A stretch of DNA of 64,000 nucleotides from Bacillota bacterium (GTDB lineage: Bacteria > Bacillota > Clostridia > Lachnospirales > Lachnospiraceae). The position numbers and the translations under genes were made by a program. The stretch lies in assembly GCA_023408815.1 (NCBI GenBank), contig JAEYJO010000075.1, forward strand, positions 18,674 to 82,673. Reading direction: 5' to 3'. A model generated the notes under the pieces. That model did no database searches, was not told the origin of the DNA, and saw only the letters and a list, made by a program, of their open reading frames with translations. Positions 24,247 to 33,007 of the stretch are shown here, piece by piece; the first letter of the stretch is position 1; each line of letters opens with the position of its first letter.

Positions 24247-26097
24247 ATGGAGAATAAAATGTTTTGCTACCAGTGTCAGGAAACCGCCGGCAATACCGGC
24301 TGCACTGTATCGGGTGTCTGCGGTAAAAATCCGGAGGTTGCTGCTGTGCAGGATTTGCTTATATATGTAACAAAGGGACTTTCCTCAGTTACGACACAAT
24401 TGCGCAGGGAAGGCAAGACCATTGCACGGGAAGTAAATCATCTGGTTACTCTGAATCTATTTACCACTATCACCAACGCTAACTTTGATGAGGATGCCAT
24501 TATCGCCCGTATTGTCGAAACTCTCGACAAAAAGCGGGAACTTCTGGCGGAGGTTGAGAATCAGGGCATACTGCCGGATACTGCGAAATGGGATTCTGAT
24601 GATCGTGGAGAATTCAAGGCCAAGGCCGCCGAGGTTGGTGTGTTGTCCACTCAGAATGAGGATGTGCGCAGTCTGCGGGAGCTGATCACTTACGGCCTAA
24701 AGGGTCTTTCTGCCTACTCCAAACACGCTAATGCCCTGCTGCAGGAGGATGAAGATGTGGATGCCTTCCTGCAGAGTGCTCTTGCCAAGACACTGGACGA
24801 TTCCCTGACTGTGAGCGATCTGGTTGCGCTGACGCTGGAAACCGGCAAATACGGCGTTAACGGTATGGCGCTGCTGGACAAAGCCAATACTACTGCCTAT
24901 GGAAATCCGGAGATTACCAAGGTCAACATCGGAGTGGGCACGCGCCCCGGTATCCTAATCTCCGGCCACGACCTGCGAGATATGGAGATGCTGCTGAAAC
25001 AAACTGAGGGCACGGGAGTAGATATATACACTCACTCGGAAATGTTGCCCGCCCATTACTATCCGGCCTTCAAAAAGTATCCGCATTTTGTAGGCAACTA
25101 CGGTAACGCATGGTGGAAGCAGAAGGAGGAATTCGAGAGCTTTAACGGCCCTATTCTGATGACCACTAATTGCATCGTTCCTCCCAAGGACAGCTACAAG
25201 GATCGCCTGTATACTACCGGCGCATCAGGATATCCGGGCTGCAGGCATATTTCCGGCAGCATTGGCGAGGAGAAGGATTTTACAGAAATTATTGAACACG
25301 CTAAACGCTGTTCTTCTCCTACTGAAATCGAACACGGACAAATCGTCGGCGGATTTGCCCATAATCAGGTTCTGGCGCTGGCCGATGCCGTAGTGGATGC
25401 GGTAAAATCCGGAGCAATTAAAAAGTTCGTAGTTATGGCAGGCTGCGACGGAAGAGCCAAGTCAAGAAACTACTACACTGATTTTGCGAAGGCACTTCCC
25501 GTAGATACAGTCATCCTCACGGCAGGCTGTGCAAAATACAAATACAACAAGCTTGATCTCGGCGATATCGGCGGCATTCCTCGGGTATTGGATGCAGGGC
25601 AGTGCAACGACTCCTACTCTCTTGCAGTCATTGCCCTCAAGCTGAAGGAAGTTTTTGGCCTGGACGATATCAACGATCTGCCCATCGTGTACAACATTGC
25701 ATGGTATGAGCAGAAGGCTGTCATTGTCCTGCTGGCGCTGCTATATCTGGGTGTAAAGAACATCCACCTCGGCCCGACACTTCCGGCTTTCCTTTCCCCC
25801 AATGTGGCGAAGGTTCTGGTGGAGAATTTCGGCATCGCCGGAATCGGCACGGTAGAAGACGACATAGAGCTGTTCTTCAGCGATGAAGCAACAGAGCAGT
25901 CCGGTATTACGGCGGATATGCTGATCGGAGAAATTCTCCGTCAGTATCCGGATGCGGCTTCTGTCCTGATGGCAAGCGGTATGCACTGCCTGGGCTGTCC
26001 TTCCTCTCAGATGGAATCATTGGAAGAAGCCTGCGCAGTCCATGGGATTGAAGTAAGCGGCCTGCTGGAGCAGTTGAATCAACAGCTTCAGGCGTAA
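24247..26097 (+). CDS. hcp: Hybrid-cluster protein (hydroxylamine/NO reductase) with C-terminal DUF1858 domain
   Basis: This 616-residue cytoplasmic iron-sulfur enzyme reduces nitric oxide or hydroxylamine and protects anaerobes from nitrosative stress. The N-terminal cluster cysteines are Cys7, 10, 19 and 25 (CX2CX8CX5C, class I). All hybrid-cluster ligands are visible: His241, Glu265, Cys309, Cys400, Cys428, Cys453 and Glu488. Compared with the usual length of about 550, it has an extra C-terminal domain (about 555-616) with the redox pair Cys581/Cys584 (CLGC). This is the DUF1858 or hybrid-cluster-associated disulfide domain, here fused to the enzyme. Hcp is usually reduced by a ferredoxin-like partner, and none is encoded nearby. 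It lies directly behind the HcpR-like gene. Confidence 0.97.
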   Translation: MENKMFCYQCQETAGNTGCTVSGVCGKNPEVAAVQDLLIYVTKGLSSVTTQLRREGKTIAREVNHLVTLNLFTTITNANFDEDAIIARIVETLDKKRELLAEVENQGILPDTAKWDSDDRGEFKAKAAEVGVLSTQNEDVRSLRELITYGLKGLSAYSKHANALLQEDEDVDAFLQSALAKTLDDSLTVSDLVALTLETGKYGVNGMALLDKANTTAYGNPEITKVNIGVGTRPGILISGHDLRDMEMLLKQTEGTGVDIYTHSEMLPAHYYPAFKKYPHFVGNYGNAWWKQKEEFESFNGPILMTTNCIVPPKDSYKDRLYTTGASGYPGCRHISGSIGEEKDFTEIIEHAKRCSSPTEIEHGQIVGGFAHNQVLALADAVVDAVKSGAIKKFVVMAGCDGRAKSRNYYTDFAKALPVDTVILTAGCAKYKYNKLDLGDIGGIPRVLDAGQCNDSYSLAVIALKLKEVFGLDDINDLPIVYNIAWYEQKAVIVLLALLYLGVKNIHLGPTLPAFLSPNVAKVLVENFGIAGIGTVEDDIELFFSDEATEQSGITADMLIGEILRQYPDAASVLMASGMHCLGCPSSQMESLEEACAVHGIEVSGLLEQLNQQLQA

Positions 26098-26115
26098 ACC
26101 AAAACAGTTCAGGGA

Positions 26116-26142
26116 CTATGGAAGAAGCTTGCTCTTCCATAG
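26116..26142 (+). terminator. Hairpin between hcp and the following gene
   Basis: Ten-base perfect arms CTATGGAAGA and TCTTCCATAG enclose a seven-base loop. The tail is CCTCTTCTATA, a weak U-tract, so it may only attenuate transcription into the two following genes. Confidence 0.55.
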
Positions 26143-26167
26143 CCTCTTCTATAGGAAGGATTAGATT

Positions 26168-26779
26168 ATGAGTGCTTTTTTAGGACCGATTCACTATTGG
26201 TTATACAATAAGATCCTGCTTCAGGAGGAATGGATTCACAGTATTTTGGAAGTCTCCGTACAAGAGGGCTGGAATACCTTATCTGAACAAGAGCTGGATA
26301 CTGCATATGGTAAATTAGATTTATCACCGCTGGAAGAAATCATTGACGGGAGTAATATCCATGGCTGGCTCCAGCAGAAAATAGAAATCAGCGAAAACAG
26401 ACTGGCCTTTCTGGTTACCAGCCTGTTGAATGAAGATTCGTCCAGACTGGCTGATTTGAAACAGGCTGCATTCCAATTCGGAGAAAAGCATGCTCTTCAA
26501 AACGGAATTGGTGCGGACGATGCCTTTAAGGTTTTGGAGGATACCTTACTGGATGGTATGCCGTGTGACCACGTTAACAGTGTGATGGAACATGACACAG
26601 AAAAAGTCGTCTGGCAGAAAACACAATGCGTACACCATGAATATTGGGACCGGGCAGGAGGCAATATATCGGTATATGACACACTTCGGGGAGAAATCGT
26701 TGCGGGGATGCTTTCCCGCAGCGGCCTCGAGCTTCACACATATGAGAACAATAAATATGAAATAAGCAGAAAGGAGTAA
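26168..26779 (+). CDS. Uncharacterised Cys/His-containing protein next to hcp
   Basis: I do not recognise this 203-residue soluble protein. It has no signal peptide or membrane helix. The N terminus reads MSAFLGPIHYWLYNK. The C-terminal half has two short Cys/His groups, Cys133-Asp-His135 and Cys154-Val-His-His157, followed by a Gly-rich DRAGGNISVYDTLRGE segment, which could bind a metal or heme. AGGAAGGA lies before the ATG. Only five bases separate it from the hemerythrin-like gene, so the two are co-translated. The position after hcp suggests a role in NO or iron-sulfur stress. That is context only. Confidence 0.75.
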   Translation: MSAFLGPIHYWLYNKILLQEEWIHSILEVSVQEGWNTLSEQELDTAYGKLDLSPLEEIIDGSNIHGWLQQKIEISENRLAFLVTSLLNEDSSRLADLKQAAFQFGEKHALQNGIGADDAFKVLEDTLLDGMPCDHVNSVMEHDTEKVVWQKTQCVHHEYWDRAGGNISVYDTLRGEIVAGMLSRSGLELHTYENNKYEISRKE

Positions 26780-26784
26780 CTGTT

Positions 26785-27345
26785 ATGTACAGCGTAGAAT
26801 TAATGGTGGAGGAACATGAAAATATCCTGAAACTTCTTACAGTTATACAAAAAGCTTGCTGTGGTATCCTGGACGGGCTGGATGTGAACGATGGTGACTT
26901 TCGCAAGATAATCCAATTTGCCCGAAATTATGCTGATAAGCATCATCACGGCAAAGAAGAGCAAATTCTGTTTCAGGAAATGAGCGATCGTCTGGGGGAA
27001 ATCGGCGTCAAACTGATTCAGCATGGTATGCTGGTAGAGCATGATTTAGGGCGGCTGCATATTTCGGAGCTGGAAAAGGCCCTCGATCAATATAGAGACG
27101 ATCCCCAGACCATATTCAAACTTGGCATTCTGACTGAAGCCATGGGATATGTGAATTTACTGCTGCGGCATATCGACAAAGAAAATCAGGTTGTCTATAC
27201 CTATGCGGAAAGAAATCTGCCTCCGGATATTCTGCAGTCGGTAGATCAGCGGGTAAAAGCATTTGAAACAGAAGCAGAACAGAACCAGACACAAGAAACC
27301 TATTTAAAAATTTTACAGGAACTGCAATGGAAATATCCTGATTGA
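26785..27345 (+). CDS. Hemerythrin-like HHE-domain protein
   Basis: This 186-residue cytoplasmic four-helix protein has the di-iron ligands expected of hemerythrins: His11 (EEHEN), His53-55 with Glu58 (KHHHGKEE), His80, His86 and His129 with Glu133. Such proteins bind O2 or NO, or repair iron-sulfur centres, as does RIC/YtfE, which belongs to the same superfamily. It lacks the ScdA_N domain of RIC. AAAGGAG lies before the ATG. In this setting NO binding or delivery of iron for cluster repair is the likely role, by inference. Confidence 0.9.
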   Translation: MYSVELMVEEHENILKLLTVIQKACCGILDGLDVNDGDFRKIIQFARNYADKHHHGKEEQILFQEMSDRLGEIGVKLIQHGMLVEHDLGRLHISELEKALDQYRDDPQTIFKLGILTEAMGYVNLLLRHIDKENQVVYTYAERNLPPDILQSVDQRVKAFETEAEQNQTQETYLKILQELQWKYPD

Positions 27346-27367
27346 CATCTGCATCTCCGATTGAAAA

Positions 27368-27389
27368 AAGCACCGATTGCTCGGTGCTT
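27368..27389. terminator. Terminator between the convergent hemerythrin and GH120 genes
   Basis: Nine-base perfect arms AAGCACCGA and TCGGTGCTT enclose a TTGC loop. On the minus strand the stem is followed by six T, so it ends the GH120 transcript. It may also stop the plus-strand hcp transcript. Confidence 0.8.
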
Positions 27390-27396
27390 CGTTCCT

Positions 27397-29340
27397 TTAT
27401 CCCCAGACTTTGATCCGGTTTATTCCCTCTTTGAGATTGCCCAAAGGTCCGATAACGGTATCCTTTGTTCTTAGATTATCGTTATAATCCGTATCGAATA
27501 AGATTTCACTTCCATCAGGATTTTCAAAAGCGCATTCGGTAATACGGGTCATGCCGAGATCCTTTGTTTGTAAGATCACGCCTTTTCTGTCTGCCAGCGC
27601 CTTATCCACCGTCATTTCCAAATATACTTTCCCATCCTCTTGAATAATCTTTACCTGAGGATCGTAGCTGCTTACTATCTTTTCCTTCTCGTCCTTATAT
27701 GCCTTTGCACCCTTGAGATAAGCATTGTTATTAATATATACAGGCTGCTTTACCTTCTCGAATACTTCCAGATCGCCGTTTCCAAGACCGATTACCTCCT
27801 CTGTGTATTCTTCCAGCGACTGAGGGCTGCCGTCATAATCTGAGGTTCCGCATACGGACTGCTCCGTATAGGTTTCTATTCCTCCTATAAAAATATTCTG
27901 ATACCATCTGTCATCACCTCCGTATACGAAGGTAGTTCCTGCTGCCTGAGTGGTATGCGAGAAATGATATGGCGTGGCCCTGTTCAATACCGGTTCACGG
28001 CGCATAGAACCGCAGTAAAGATTATTTACGAAGGCTCCGCCCTGAGCGATGTTATCAAAATTATATTCGGAAGCAAAAATATTGTTATCCGCCAGATGAG
28101 GCCCGTGGGTCACCTCGATCATTAAGTCTCTGTCATTGGAATAGAAAAGATTCTTGCTTATTCTCGTTCCTTGTACCTGCCAGTCTAACCATATTCCTAA
28201 GGTGGAATTGTGGATATTGTTGTGGTGAATCTGCACATCCAGACATGCGTGCATCTTGATGCCTGCGATTTCGTATCCGAAATACTCATGTTTAACCGCA
28301 ATATTATAAATGTGGTTATTATAAATCTCGCTGAATACGCATCCCAAATGACCTACGATTCCGTTCTGTCCACAGTCGTAAATCGTGTTATTTCTTATAA
28401 TGTGTGAACCTATCTTCTCTTTGCTCCAGCCAATTTGAAGGGCCTTAAAAACAGCCTCCATCTGATACTGATAGCCTGGCTTCCTATGAGTGTAAGTACA
28501 TAGATTATGTCCCGTTGATTCTTCCTTTCCTATGCTGATACCGCTGCATTTAGAATCATGAATAGTATTATCTTCGATAATCCAGCCTTTACTCCAGTTA
28601 ACTCCCAAAAGCCCCGGCTGGTCTGCCGTAGGCGGAGTCCAGGGAGTTGCCGCCTGAGCCATCTCAAAACCACGTACCGTAATATAATCTCTTCCGGTCT
28701 TCTCAGGATAAAAGCAGCATTTCCGCACATTGATTTCCACATATTCTTTATTCGGGTCCGCTCCCTGGAAATTAGCATAAATAACTGTATTCTCCCCATC
28801 CACTTCACAGTACCACTGGTAAACGGAGTCCTCCGGACAAAGAAGCGGCTCCGCATGCTTTGTCCAAGGCGGATTATATCCCTCTGTACGTATCACGGGA
28901 TGCTTCACATCCTCAAGAGATTTTGCTTCATAAAAAGATTTTCCATTCAGGTATACATCACCGCAATGGACAGGCATATCCAGCGGATGGACAAACCAAT
29001 CGCCGAATACTACTTCTTCATACGGGTTGTAGTCGCCGAACAACTCATTATGCCGGACAGTTTTCCACGTAGTTCCTTCCACCAGCTCCCAGTTGTCCAC
29101 CCTTTCCGAACCTTTAATAACAACCTTTTCTCCCTCTGCGGCCTGATATGTGATTCTGTTTACATTGTTGGTTCCACCATATGCAGGTTTTACCCATTCC
29201 CGGTATTCGCCTGCATGTACGATAACCGTATCTCCGGCCCTGGCTGCTTGTGCCGCCTTAGAAATTGTCAGAAACGGCTGATCCTTCGTTCCCGCCAAAC
29301 GATCGGAACCGTTTTTCGCTACATGAATTTCTCTTCCCAT
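27397..29340 (-). CDS. Beta-xylosidase, glycoside hydrolase family 120
   Basis: This 647-residue intracellular right-handed beta-helix protein starts MGREIHVAKNGSD and contains many N-N-x-I turns. The likely nucleophile Asp386 (IWLDWQ) and acid/base Glu409 (MIEVTHGP) are 23 residues apart, the same spacing as Asp382/Glu405 in the family founder XylC of Thermoanaerobacterium. GH120 enzymes cleave xylose from short xylo-oligosaccharides. There is no signal peptide. AAGGAG precedes the ATG. It follows two permease genes on the same strand, so imported oligosaccharides are its substrate. It could be mistaken for a pectate-lyase-like or DUF1565 protein, but the catalytic pair fits GH120 better. 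Confidence 0.88.
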   Translation of the reverse strand: MGREIHVAKNGSDRLAGTKDQPFLTISKAAQAARAGDTVIVHAGEYREWVKPAYGGTNNVNRITYQAAEGEKVVIKGSERVDNWELVEGTTWKTVRHNELFGDYNPYEEVVFGDWFVHPLDMPVHCGDVYLNGKSFYEAKSLEDVKHPVIRTEGYNPPWTKHAEPLLCPEDSVYQWYCEVDGENTVIYANFQGADPNKEYVEINVRKCCFYPEKTGRDYITVRGFEMAQAATPWTPPTADQPGLLGVNWSKGWIIEDNTIHDSKCSGISIGKEESTGHNLCTYTHRKPGYQYQMEAVFKALQIGWSKEKIGSHIIRNNTIYDCGQNGIVGHLGCVFSEIYNNHIYNIAVKHEYFGYEIAGIKMHACLDVQIHHNNIHNSTLGIWLDWQVQGTRISKNLFYSNDRDLMIEVTHGPHLADNNIFASEYNFDNIAQGGAFVNNLYCGSMRREPVLNRATPYHFSHTTQAAGTTFVYGGDDRWYQNIFIGGIETYTEQSVCGTSDYDGSPQSLEEYTEEVIGLGNGDLEVFEKVKQPVYINNNAYLKGAKAYKDEKEKIVSSYDPQVKIIQEDGKVYLEMTVDKALADRKGVILQTKDLGMTRITECAFENPDGSEILFDTDYNDNLRTKDTVIGPLGNLKEGINRIKVWG

Positions 29341-29465
29341 AATCTCATTCTCCTTATTTTTATTATTTCATTATCTGGTTCTGGGATGTGTATGAAAACT
29401 ACTTGTGCCGGGCCAGACGCTCCCTGGCTTAAGTTTCCTGCATTATTTCCTCGCTTAAATTTATT

Positions 29466-30317
29466 CTAACCTTTTACCGCTCCTGCTGTCATCCCCTTTA
29501 CCAGCTTATCCTGCGCAAAGATAAACAGCAGGATCATAGGCAGCACCGTCAGGGTAAGAACGGACATGATCATCGGAGTATTCATGGAGTACTGCCCTTG
29601 GAATTCCCATACGGCTAACGGTAATGTCCGGTTGGCTGAGGATTGGGTCAGCGTATAGGCGAAGCTGAACTCATTCCACATATTGACTCCATTATATATG
29701 GCTAAGGTAGCCAGCCCCGGCTTCGATAACGGGAGTATAATGCTGAAGAACATATGGTATCTGCTGCATCCGTCAATCTGAGCCGATTCTTCTATTTCAC
29801 CCGGTATTTCCCGCATAAAGCTGGTCAGAATAAATACGGATATAGGAATGGCCGTCGCCACATACGGCCCGATCAACGCCCAGATGGAGTCGTACAGTCC
29901 AAGATTTTTGGACATTTTAAAGACTGGAATTAAAGTAATATGTATAGGAATTGACATACACGCTACTATGAGCGCATATATCGGTGCTCCCAGCTTGAAC
30001 TGAAACCGGGACAAAGGATAGGAGGCACAGGCGGAAATGAACAGCAGGATGAAAAGGGATACCGCCAGCACGATGACGCTGTTAAAAAAGAATCGGAAAA
30101 AATTACCGAAAAGCACCGATTTATAGTTCTCTATATAGAAGCTGTCAGGCAGTGAAAAAACTCCCTTTGTCAGCATTTCGAACTTTTCCTTAAAGGAATT
30201 GAGCACCATGAATATAAAAGGCAGCAACGATACGACGGTCCAGAAAATTCCTGCGATCCAAGCTAATGTCCAGCTGATCTTACTTTTGGTTTTGCTCGTG
30301 ATTACATTATCATTCAT
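29466..30317 (-). CDS. Xylo-oligosaccharide-type ABC importer permease, MalG type
   Basis: This 283-residue inner-membrane protein has six predicted helices and an EAA loop (EESAQIDGCSRYHMF). GGAGGTG precedes the ATG. It begins two bases after the stop of the MalF-type partner. The C terminus MTAGAVKG is family-typical. It transports the oligosaccharide bound by the lipoprotein encoded at 31297. No ATPase gene occurs in the locus. Confidence 0.95.
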   Translation of the reverse strand: MNDNVITSKTKSKISWTLAWIAGIFWTVVSLLPFIFMVLNSFKEKFEMLTKGVFSLPDSFYIENYKSVLFGNFFRFFFNSVIVLAVSLFILLFISACASYPLSRFQFKLGAPIYALIVACMSIPIHITLIPVFKMSKNLGLYDSIWALIGPYVATAIPISVFILTSFMREIPGEIEESAQIDGCSRYHMFFSIILPLSKPGLATLAIYNGVNMWNEFSFAYTLTQSSANRTLPLAVWEFQGQYSMNTPMIMSVLTLTVLPMILLFIFAQDKLVKGMTAGAVKG

Positions 30318-30319
30318 AT

Positions 30320-31225
30320 TTATGCCACCTCCTTTTTACGGTTTAACAGCTTCATTGTCAATAATGAAACGACAGATATCAGTATGAACATACCCGCTGC
30401 CACCGCGGAGCCGTATCCCATATTGAACTTCACGAAAGATTGTTTGTACATATAGGTCGCCATCAGCTCTGTAGAGGTTCCGGGGCCTCCTCCGGTCATA
30501 ACATAAACTAAATCGAAATATTTTAACGAGCCTACCATAGATAGAATTGCCGCGCTTTTTAATGACGGCACCAGCAGGGGAAATGCGATCTTCCGAAAAT
30601 ACTGTCCTCTATTCGCTCCATCAATAATAGCCGCTTCATATACATCTGTTGAAATATTGGTATACGCCGCCATACAGTACACCATATAAAATGGGGTAAA
30701 CTGCCATGCAATAACGCCGATGACCGTATAGAGCGCCGTCTTGGGATTCCCAAGCAAGTCAATATTTCCGCCGCCGAGCAGCTTGGAAATGGCGCTGAAA
30801 ATACCTCCGTTAGTCGCCAACGCATATGTAAATAGGAAACCGATAGCAACCGACGACATTAAGAGGGGAATGAACCACAGTACCTTAAATACTGTCATTT
30901 TTCTTCCCCCGAAGTCAATAAACGTAGCCAATGCCAAGCCGATGGGTATCTGGACGCAGATGGATAGGATCATGACCAGGATATTATTTTTAAACGCTAT
31001 CCAAAAGGATTTATCCGCTATCAGCTTTCCCCAGTTTTTCAGTCCTATCATCGTCTTTTCACTGGAAATTCCGTTCCATTTATAAAGGCTGGTAATAAAT
31101 GTATCAATAATCGGGTAAAACACATAACCAATCATTAAAAATGCAATTGGGAGCAAGAATATAAACGCCGCTATATTGACATCCCGTTTCCTTTTTTCTG
31201 CCAAAGAGACAGCTTTTTTCTCCAT
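30320..31225 (-). CDS. Xylo-oligosaccharide-type ABC importer permease, MalF type
   Basis: This 301-residue inner-membrane permease has about six helices and an EAA loop (YEAAIIDGANRGQYF). The ATG at 31223-31225 has AAGGAGG upstream; an earlier in-frame ATG at 31270 lies inside the intercistronic hairpin and has no site. It pairs with the MalG-type permease. A hairpin separates it from the binding-protein gene upstream. Confidence 0.95.
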   Translation of the reverse strand: MEKKAVSLAEKRKRDVNIAAFIFLLPIAFLMIGYVFYPIIDTFITSLYKWNGISSEKTMIGLKNWGKLIADKSFWIAFKNNILVMILSICVQIPIGLALATFIDFGGRKMTVFKVLWFIPLLMSSVAIGFLFTYALATNGGIFSAISKLLGGGNIDLLGNPKTALYTVIGVIAWQFTPFYMVYCMAAYTNISTDVYEAAIIDGANRGQYFRKIAFPLLVPSLKSAAILSMVGSLKYFDLVYVMTGGGPGTSTELMATYMYKQSFVKFNMGYGSAVAAGMFILISVVSLLTMKLLNRKKEVA

Positions 31226-31258
31226 TTTCGTTCCTCCTTGTTCCGCCAAAAGCGAGAG

Positions 31259-31283
31259 ATTCCCGGGCACCTAGCCCGGGAAT
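31259..31283 (-). promoter_or_regulatory. Intercistronic hairpin after the binding-protein gene
   Basis: Ten-base perfect GC-rich arms ATTCCCGGGC and GCCCGGGAAT enclose a five-base loop, with no U-tract. It lies between the binding-protein stop and the permease start and probably stabilises the upstream message. Confidence 0.65.
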
Positions 31284-31296
31284 GCCTTAATGCCTT

Positions 31297-32673
31297 CTAC
31301 TGCGCCGCTTCCTCTAAATATTCCTGCATTGCTTTCTGGAACTGGACTGCTGCTTCCTGTGAGGTCATCGTCAGACCGAACAATTCCTGACTCGTATCTA
31401 AGTGTACCTGTGCTACTGCAGGCGGAAGATACTGGTCATACCAAAGCTGGGTGGAGGAGGCGCTGTTTGCTGCCTCTATGATCTGTTTATTGATAGGGTC
31501 CGTAATTTTATCCTCTACTCCTTTAATGGGAGGTACTTTACCGCTTTCCACCATGAAATCTACTACTTCTTCCTCTGAGAATTTAGAAGCGCATTCAAAA
31601 GCCGCCGCCAGCTTATCACCTTCGCAGTTGAAGGATATGAAATTGTCGCCAATCGTTCCTATCATAATAGAAGAGTCTGCGTCCGAGCCTTCTACTGCCG
31701 GGAATGGGAACCAGCCCATCTTTTCATAGAATTCCTTGCTGTCTTGCTGGATCAAACCGGTATACCAGGAGCCGATAAGATCCATGGCTGCCGTTTCCTG
31801 ATACAATAATTGTCTCGCTTGCCCATCATCTTCGCTCAAGGAATTGACACCTTCCGGGAAGTAACCTTTTTCCGTCCATTCCGCTATTTTTTCTCCCGCC
31901 CAGATGAAGCATTCATCTTCAAAGGAACCGGTTCCTGCAACTGCTGCGTTAAACGGCTCCAGACCGCCTTTTCTTGCAGCCAAATTCATAAAATACATGG
32001 AGCCGGTCCATTTTGCGGAATTCGCAAGGGCAAAGGGAGTAATTCCGTTTTCTACAAAGGTATTGCAGACGGTTTCTAATTCTTCTACGGTAGCAGGCAC
32101 TTCCAAGTTATATTTCGCAAATAAGTCCTTGTTATAGTAGATTCCTGATAACGAAACATTCATAAACGGAACCGCATAAATTTCATCTTTGTATTTTGCC
32201 TGAGCAATTGCCGCATCCATGATTCTATCCGGAAGCTCGCTATTGTTGAATAAATCCGTAATCGGCTGTGCATACCCGGATTCAATATATTCGTTCATAG
32301 GACCGCCGGACCAGCTTATATACATATCCGGACACTCCCCGGAGCTCATGGCAATGATCAGCTTTTCTTTATAAGTATCGTTCTGCACCGGCACGCTGGT
32401 AACGGTGTAGCCGGAATCCGTCGTCTGTTGATAAACCTCGATGGCTTTGTCATAAATTGCTTTGTCCACTTCCTCCGTACCTATGTTCCAGAATACGATT
32501 TCCTTATCGCCGTCATCACTAACCTCTTTCTGGGGTGTGCTTTCCGTGCTTTGAACGGCATCGCTGTCAGCACTTTCGCTGACGGCATCCGCAGAACCAC
32601 AGCCTGCGAACATGGAAACGAACATTACTGTGGTCATAAGCAGTGCTGCAACCTTTTTTGCTCTCTTTTTCAT
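31297..32673 (-). CDS. Sugar-binding lipoprotein of ABC importer, family 1
   Basis: This 458-residue lipoprotein has a signal peptide ending in FAGC (lipidated Cys25), a Ser/Glu/Asp linker to about residue 55 and a family-1 oligosaccharide-binding domain. The ATG at 32671-32673 has GAAGGAGG upstream; the frame is open to 32724 but without a signal-like sequence there. The neighbouring GH120 and GH43 xylosidases point to xylo-oligosaccharides as ligand. Confidence 0.95.
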   Translation of the reverse strand: MKKRAKKVAALLMTTVMFVSMFAGCGSADAVSESADSDAVQSTESTPQKEVSDDGDKEIVFWNIGTEEVDKAIYDKAIEVYQQTTDSGYTVTSVPVQNDTYKEKLIIAMSSGECPDMYISWSGGPMNEYIESGYAQPITDLFNNSELPDRIMDAAIAQAKYKDEIYAVPFMNVSLSGIYYNKDLFAKYNLEVPATVEELETVCNTFVENGITPFALANSAKWTGSMYFMNLAARKGGLEPFNAAVAGTGSFEDECFIWAGEKIAEWTEKGYFPEGVNSLSEDDGQARQLLYQETAAMDLIGSWYTGLIQQDSKEFYEKMGWFPFPAVEGSDADSSIMIGTIGDNFISFNCEGDKLAAAFECASKFSEEEVVDFMVESGKVPPIKGVEDKITDPINKQIIEAANSASSTQLWYDQYLPPAVAQVHLDTSQELFGLTMTSQEAAVQFQKAMQEYLEEAAQ

Positions 32674-33007
32674 CCTTCTTCCTCCTTCATACGTTTTCAG
32701 GGTTTGAGTCAATTTCGGGCCCATTGAAATTCATAACTCATTTGATACAATAGTAAGCTTACTGGAACTTTGTATTTGTATAGTATCATTTTTAAAAATA
32801 ATTTTATATTTAATAAAATGTCTTGATTATATAAATTTCTTACTTGTTTTGTGCACAAAAACAGAAAAACCTAGAAATAAGACTATTTTTTCTATTTTCT
32901 TTTTTCTTATATCTCTTATACTGGATGTATATACCATCGTTTGACAAGGTCTTATCCGACCGTGTGTGACCTTGTCAAACAATGGTAGACTAAGGAGGTA
33001 ACTTATC
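32674..33007. other. Divergent control region of the xylan locus
   Basis: This 334-base region without a gene is very AT-rich in the middle. It holds a perfect 12-base palindrome AGTAAGCTTACT (32752-32763) on the lipoprotein side. On the GH43 side it holds a -10-like TATACT (32917-32922) followed by a 20-base-arm inverted repeat (32932-32987). No clear -35 box was found for either direction, which fits activator-dependent control by the YesN-type regulator at 36917. Confidence 0.5.
32932..32987 (+). promoter_or_regulatory. Large inverted repeat in the GH43 leader
   Basis: Twenty-base arms (32932-32951 and 32968-32987) match with a single mismatch around a 16-base spacer. The inner core is GTTTGACAAGGTC / GACCTTGTCAAAC. 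It starts about ten bases after TATACT and ends four bases before the AAGGAGG site, so it would be either the 5-prime hairpin of the mRNA or an operator. Confidence 0.65.
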
